From the NCBI GenBank assembly GCA_937967755.1, contig CALBTA010000183.1, positions 1-14,734 of the forward strand: a stretch of 14,734 nt of DNA. The letters are read 5' to 3'. The stretch comes from an uncultured Planctomycetaceae bacterium (GTDB taxonomy: Bacteria > Planctomycetota > Planctomycetia > Pirellulales > Pirellulaceae). Under the pieces are notes generated by a model. That model saw only the letters and a list, made by a program, of their open reading frames with translations, had not been told where the DNA came from and did not search any database. Position numbers and translations under genes: made by a program. This document shows positions 13,144 to 14,734 of the stretch, one piece after another (positions within the stretch are counted from its first letter, which is position 1; each line of letters starts with the position of its first letter).

Positions 13144-13950
13144 ATGTGGCTACTAGCCGTATTGTTTGGGCTGTTGGTTGGCGTTTCGCTGGGCCTCACC
13201 GGTGGCGGCGGATCAATTTTCGCGGTGCCACTGCTGGTATACGGTTTGGCTTTGGCCCCGCGGGACGCGGTGGGCGTTTCGCTGGCGGCCGTCGGCGCAA
13301 CAGCGTTGGTGGGAGCCATCGAGCGTCTGCGAGCTAATCAAGGCGAAATTCCAACAGGCCTCATATTCGCCGCAGCTGGAGTCTTTGGCGCACCGCTGGG
13401 TTCTTGGCTGGCCGGACTCATGCCGGAGGCATTGTTGCTGGGGTTGTTCGGAGCGCTGATGTTCATCGTGGCCGCGCGCATGTGGCGAAGCGCGCAAAAA
13501 CCTGAGGTTCCGGCGTGCGATCTCGCCGATGCCGACGGGCCAACCTGTCGCCGCGACGCCGCAGGCAAGCTGGTGGTGACGTCCCGATGCACTATACTGC
13601 TGTGCCTTGTCGGCCTCGTTACGGGCGTGCTGTCGGGGCTGTTCGGAGTCGGGGGCGGATTTGTCATTGTTCCTGCTTTGGTGATATTCAGCGGGATGAA
13701 AATCCATCGCGCGGTGGCGACCAGTTTGCTTGTAATTGCGCTTATCAGTGTCTCTGGCGTGTCGTCCCACTTGCTGGCCGGCCGCGACATTCCATTGGTG
13801 ATTACCACTCTGTTCGTCGTTGGCGGGATCGCCGGTTTGTATTTGGGAAACATCACGGGCCGGCGCTTTTCCGGTCCTGCCCTACAACGCATCTTTGCCG
13901 CGGCGATCGTCGTAGTGGCTACGTTTGTATTGGTACAAACTTTCGTGTAG
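13144..13950 (+). CDS. TauE/SafE family membrane exporter, probable sulfite/sulfonate transporter
   Basis: The 268-residue protein is a TauE/SafE family permease with the internal duplication of the family: LTGGGGSIFAVPLLV in the first half and LFGVGGGFVIVPALV in the second, each followed by a run of hydrophobic helices. I count seven to eight membrane segments, with a Cys-containing hydrophilic loop in the middle (PACDLADADGPTC). Its place after a sulfur-oxidising enzyme fits export of sulfite or related anions, as proposed for TauE in the staphylococcal cst locus. ATG 13144 follows AAGGAG (13131-13136) by 7 bases, and that site overlaps the end of the preceding gene, whose stop is 4 bases before the start. 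An upstream open frame to 12964 is within the preceding gene and not used. Confidence 0.9.
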   Translation: MWLLAVLFGLLVGVSLGLTGGGGSIFAVPLLVYGLALAPRDAVGVSLAAVGATALVGAIERLRANQGEIPTGLIFAAAGVFGAPLGSWLAGLMPEALLLGLFGALMFIVAARMWRSAQKPEVPACDLADADGPTCRRDAAGKLVVTSRCTILLCLVGLVTGVLSGLFGVGGGFVIVPALVIFSGMKIHRAVATSLLVIALISVSGVSSHLLAGRDIPLVITTLFVVGGIAGLYLGNITGRRFSGPALQRIFAAAIVVVATFVLVQTFV

Positions 13951-13966
13951 CTGCGATTGAAGGCTC

Positions 13967-13993
13967 GACTTGACTAGCGCTCTTGGTCGAGTC
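13967..13993. terminator. Imperfect hairpin between convergent genes
   Basis: GACTTGAC (13967-13974) and GTCGAGTC (13986-13993) can pair over 8 bp with one G-U wobble, in the 41-base gap between the exporter stop (13950) and the stop of the next gene (13992). There is no T tract. It may terminate the sulfur cassette transcript, by position only. Confidence 0.35.
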
Positions 13994-14734
13994 AGTTGGC
14001 CGCCGCGATTGCTGCGATGACCATATCCAACAGCGCCGGGAGCGGCTCGGTTGTGTCGAGACGAAGGCCAGGCAGCCGGGACGAGTCCGGCTGCTCGTCA
14101 ATCGCTTGATAAGAAGCGGTCTCGGCGCTGGCTTCCGAAAGTGTCTCCCCGCCTTTCGCCCGCTCGGCAATTCGTTGTTTCGCGACGGCCTCGGGGCATG
14201 TGCACTCGACAAATAGCGGAATCGCCTGTTGACGACGCGCTTGCTCCAGGGCTTGCTTGCGACAATTCGCAGCAAGGAAAGTGCCATCCAATACGGCGGA
14301 TCGACCCGCTCGAAGCAGTTGTTTCGCTCCGGCAAACATATCGCGATATACCATCGACTTCAATTCGGGCGCGTACTTCCCCTGACCATACCCGGCTGGC
14401 TCCGTGCTTTCTCCCAGCAAGTCCCGCCGAATCGCATCGGTTTGCAGCAGCGAAATCCCCAATCGCGCCGCGATCGCCGTCGCCACGGTCGACTTGCCCG
14501 TCCCCGACCTGCCCCGCACAATAATCAGCAGCGGGCGGCCAATGCTGCGCGCATATCGTTCCGCTAAGGTCAGATATCGCCGCGCTTCACTTGTAGCCCT
14601 GCCGCGCTGCTCGCCGGCGAGTTGGTCCGTCCGCAGTGCCGCCACCTTCGCCCGCACACACGCGCGATAACACTTGTAGAAGGCGATTAACATCGGGTCC
14701 GGCTGATCGCCGCTCCGCGCGCGATACCACTGAA
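13992..14734 (-). CDS. P-loop ATP-binding half of a bifunctional APH-like/ATP-binding protein, cut by the window end
   Basis: The frame is open to the window edge: upstream of ATG 14693 thirteen more codons are readable and run off the end, so this is the C-terminal part of a longer protein. The segment spanning that ATG (SGDQPDPMLIAFYKCYRA, then VRAKVA) resembles the end of the APH-like kinase half of bifunctional aminoglycoside-phosphotransferase-like/ATP-binding proteins (COG2187 with COG0645). The ATP-binding half has the P-loop GRSGTGKST and the sequence LLQTDAIRRDLLG, followed by the lid region TFLAANCRKQALEQ, typical of AAA_33 kinases. The substrate of the family is not settled. It runs towards the sulfur cassette, with which it shares a 41-base spacer; no functional link is evident. 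Confidence 0.8.
   Translation of the reverse strand, partial: QWYRARSGDQPDPMLIAFYKCYRACVRAKVAALRTDQLAGEQRGRATSEARRYLTLAERYARSIGRPLLIIVRGRSGTGKSTVATAIAARLGISLLQTDAIRRDLLGESTEPAGYGQGKYAPELKSMVYRDMFAGAKQLLRAGRSAVLDGTFLAANCRKQALEQARRQQAIPLFVECTCPEAVAKQRIAERAKGGETLSEASAETASYQAIDEQPDSSRLPGLRLDTTEPLPALLDMVIAAIAAAN

Noticed and set aside
1..14734. CRISPR arrays, tRNA or rRNA genes
   Set aside because: No regularly spaced direct repeats, no cloverleaf with CCA-type end and no rRNA core sequence was found by eye on either strand.

Overview
The window looks like chromosomal DNA of a planctomycete, probably of the Pirellulales type. The pointers are a membrane Ser/Thr kinase with a sensor-like C-terminus, a DUF1559 prepilin-type protein (a family strongly expanded in planctomycetes), a PEP-CTERM protein, an HDOD-GGDEF protein, and GC-rich DNA with gene-poor, hairpin-rich spacers. 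This assignment rests on family knowledge; no rRNA, tRNA or CRISPR array is visible.

Layout. 1-1400 (+): C-terminal part of a Ser/Thr kinase fused through one membrane helix to a PEGA-like and a degenerate formylglycine-generating-enzyme-like (FGE) domain. 1407-3939 (-): a probable three-gene operon (PEP-CTERM protein, DUF1559 pseudopilin-like protein, unknown secreted protein) behind a good sigma70-type promoter at 4004-4032. 4128-5738 (-): HDOD domain plus degenerate GGDEF domain, with a terminator at 4050-4078. 5739-6031: spacer with a perfect hairpin. 6032-6241 (+): small orphan gene. 6251-7561 (-): LarA/DUF2088 family enzyme. 7651-8475 (-): family 4 uracil-DNA glycosylase. 8560-9906 (+): der, the ribosome-assembly GTPase. 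9907-10731: spacer with a chain of nested inverted repeats and a frameshifted remnant that I read as a tyrosine-recombinase C-terminus on the minus strand. 10732-13950 (+): ArsR-type repressor, YgaP-like rhodanese with membrane tail, CstB-like persulfide dioxygenase-rhodanese, and TauE/SafE-type exporter. 13992-14734 (-): P-loop ATP-binding half of a bifunctional APH-like/ATP-binding protein, running off the window.

The most coherent system is the four-gene cassette at 10684-13950. By analogy with the Staphylococcus aureus cst locus and the BigR/SqrR/YgaP loci, it should sense reactive sulfur species, pass sulfane sulfur through rhodaneses, oxidise persulfide to sulfite and export the sulfite or a related anion. 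It has a near-consensus promoter (TTGACA-16-TATAAT) whose -10 box lies partly inside an inverted repeat, and a second palindrome before the rhodanese gene. No sulfide:quinone reductase gene lies in the window. The cassette sits directly downstream of the recombinase remnant and repeat block, so it may have been acquired horizontally; that is inference.

The second unusual unit is the PEP-CTERM/DUF1559/unknown secreted trio, which looks like an envelope or surface module. The remaining genes (der, uracil-DNA glycosylase, LarA-like enzyme, HDOD-GGDEF) look like ordinary single-gene units.
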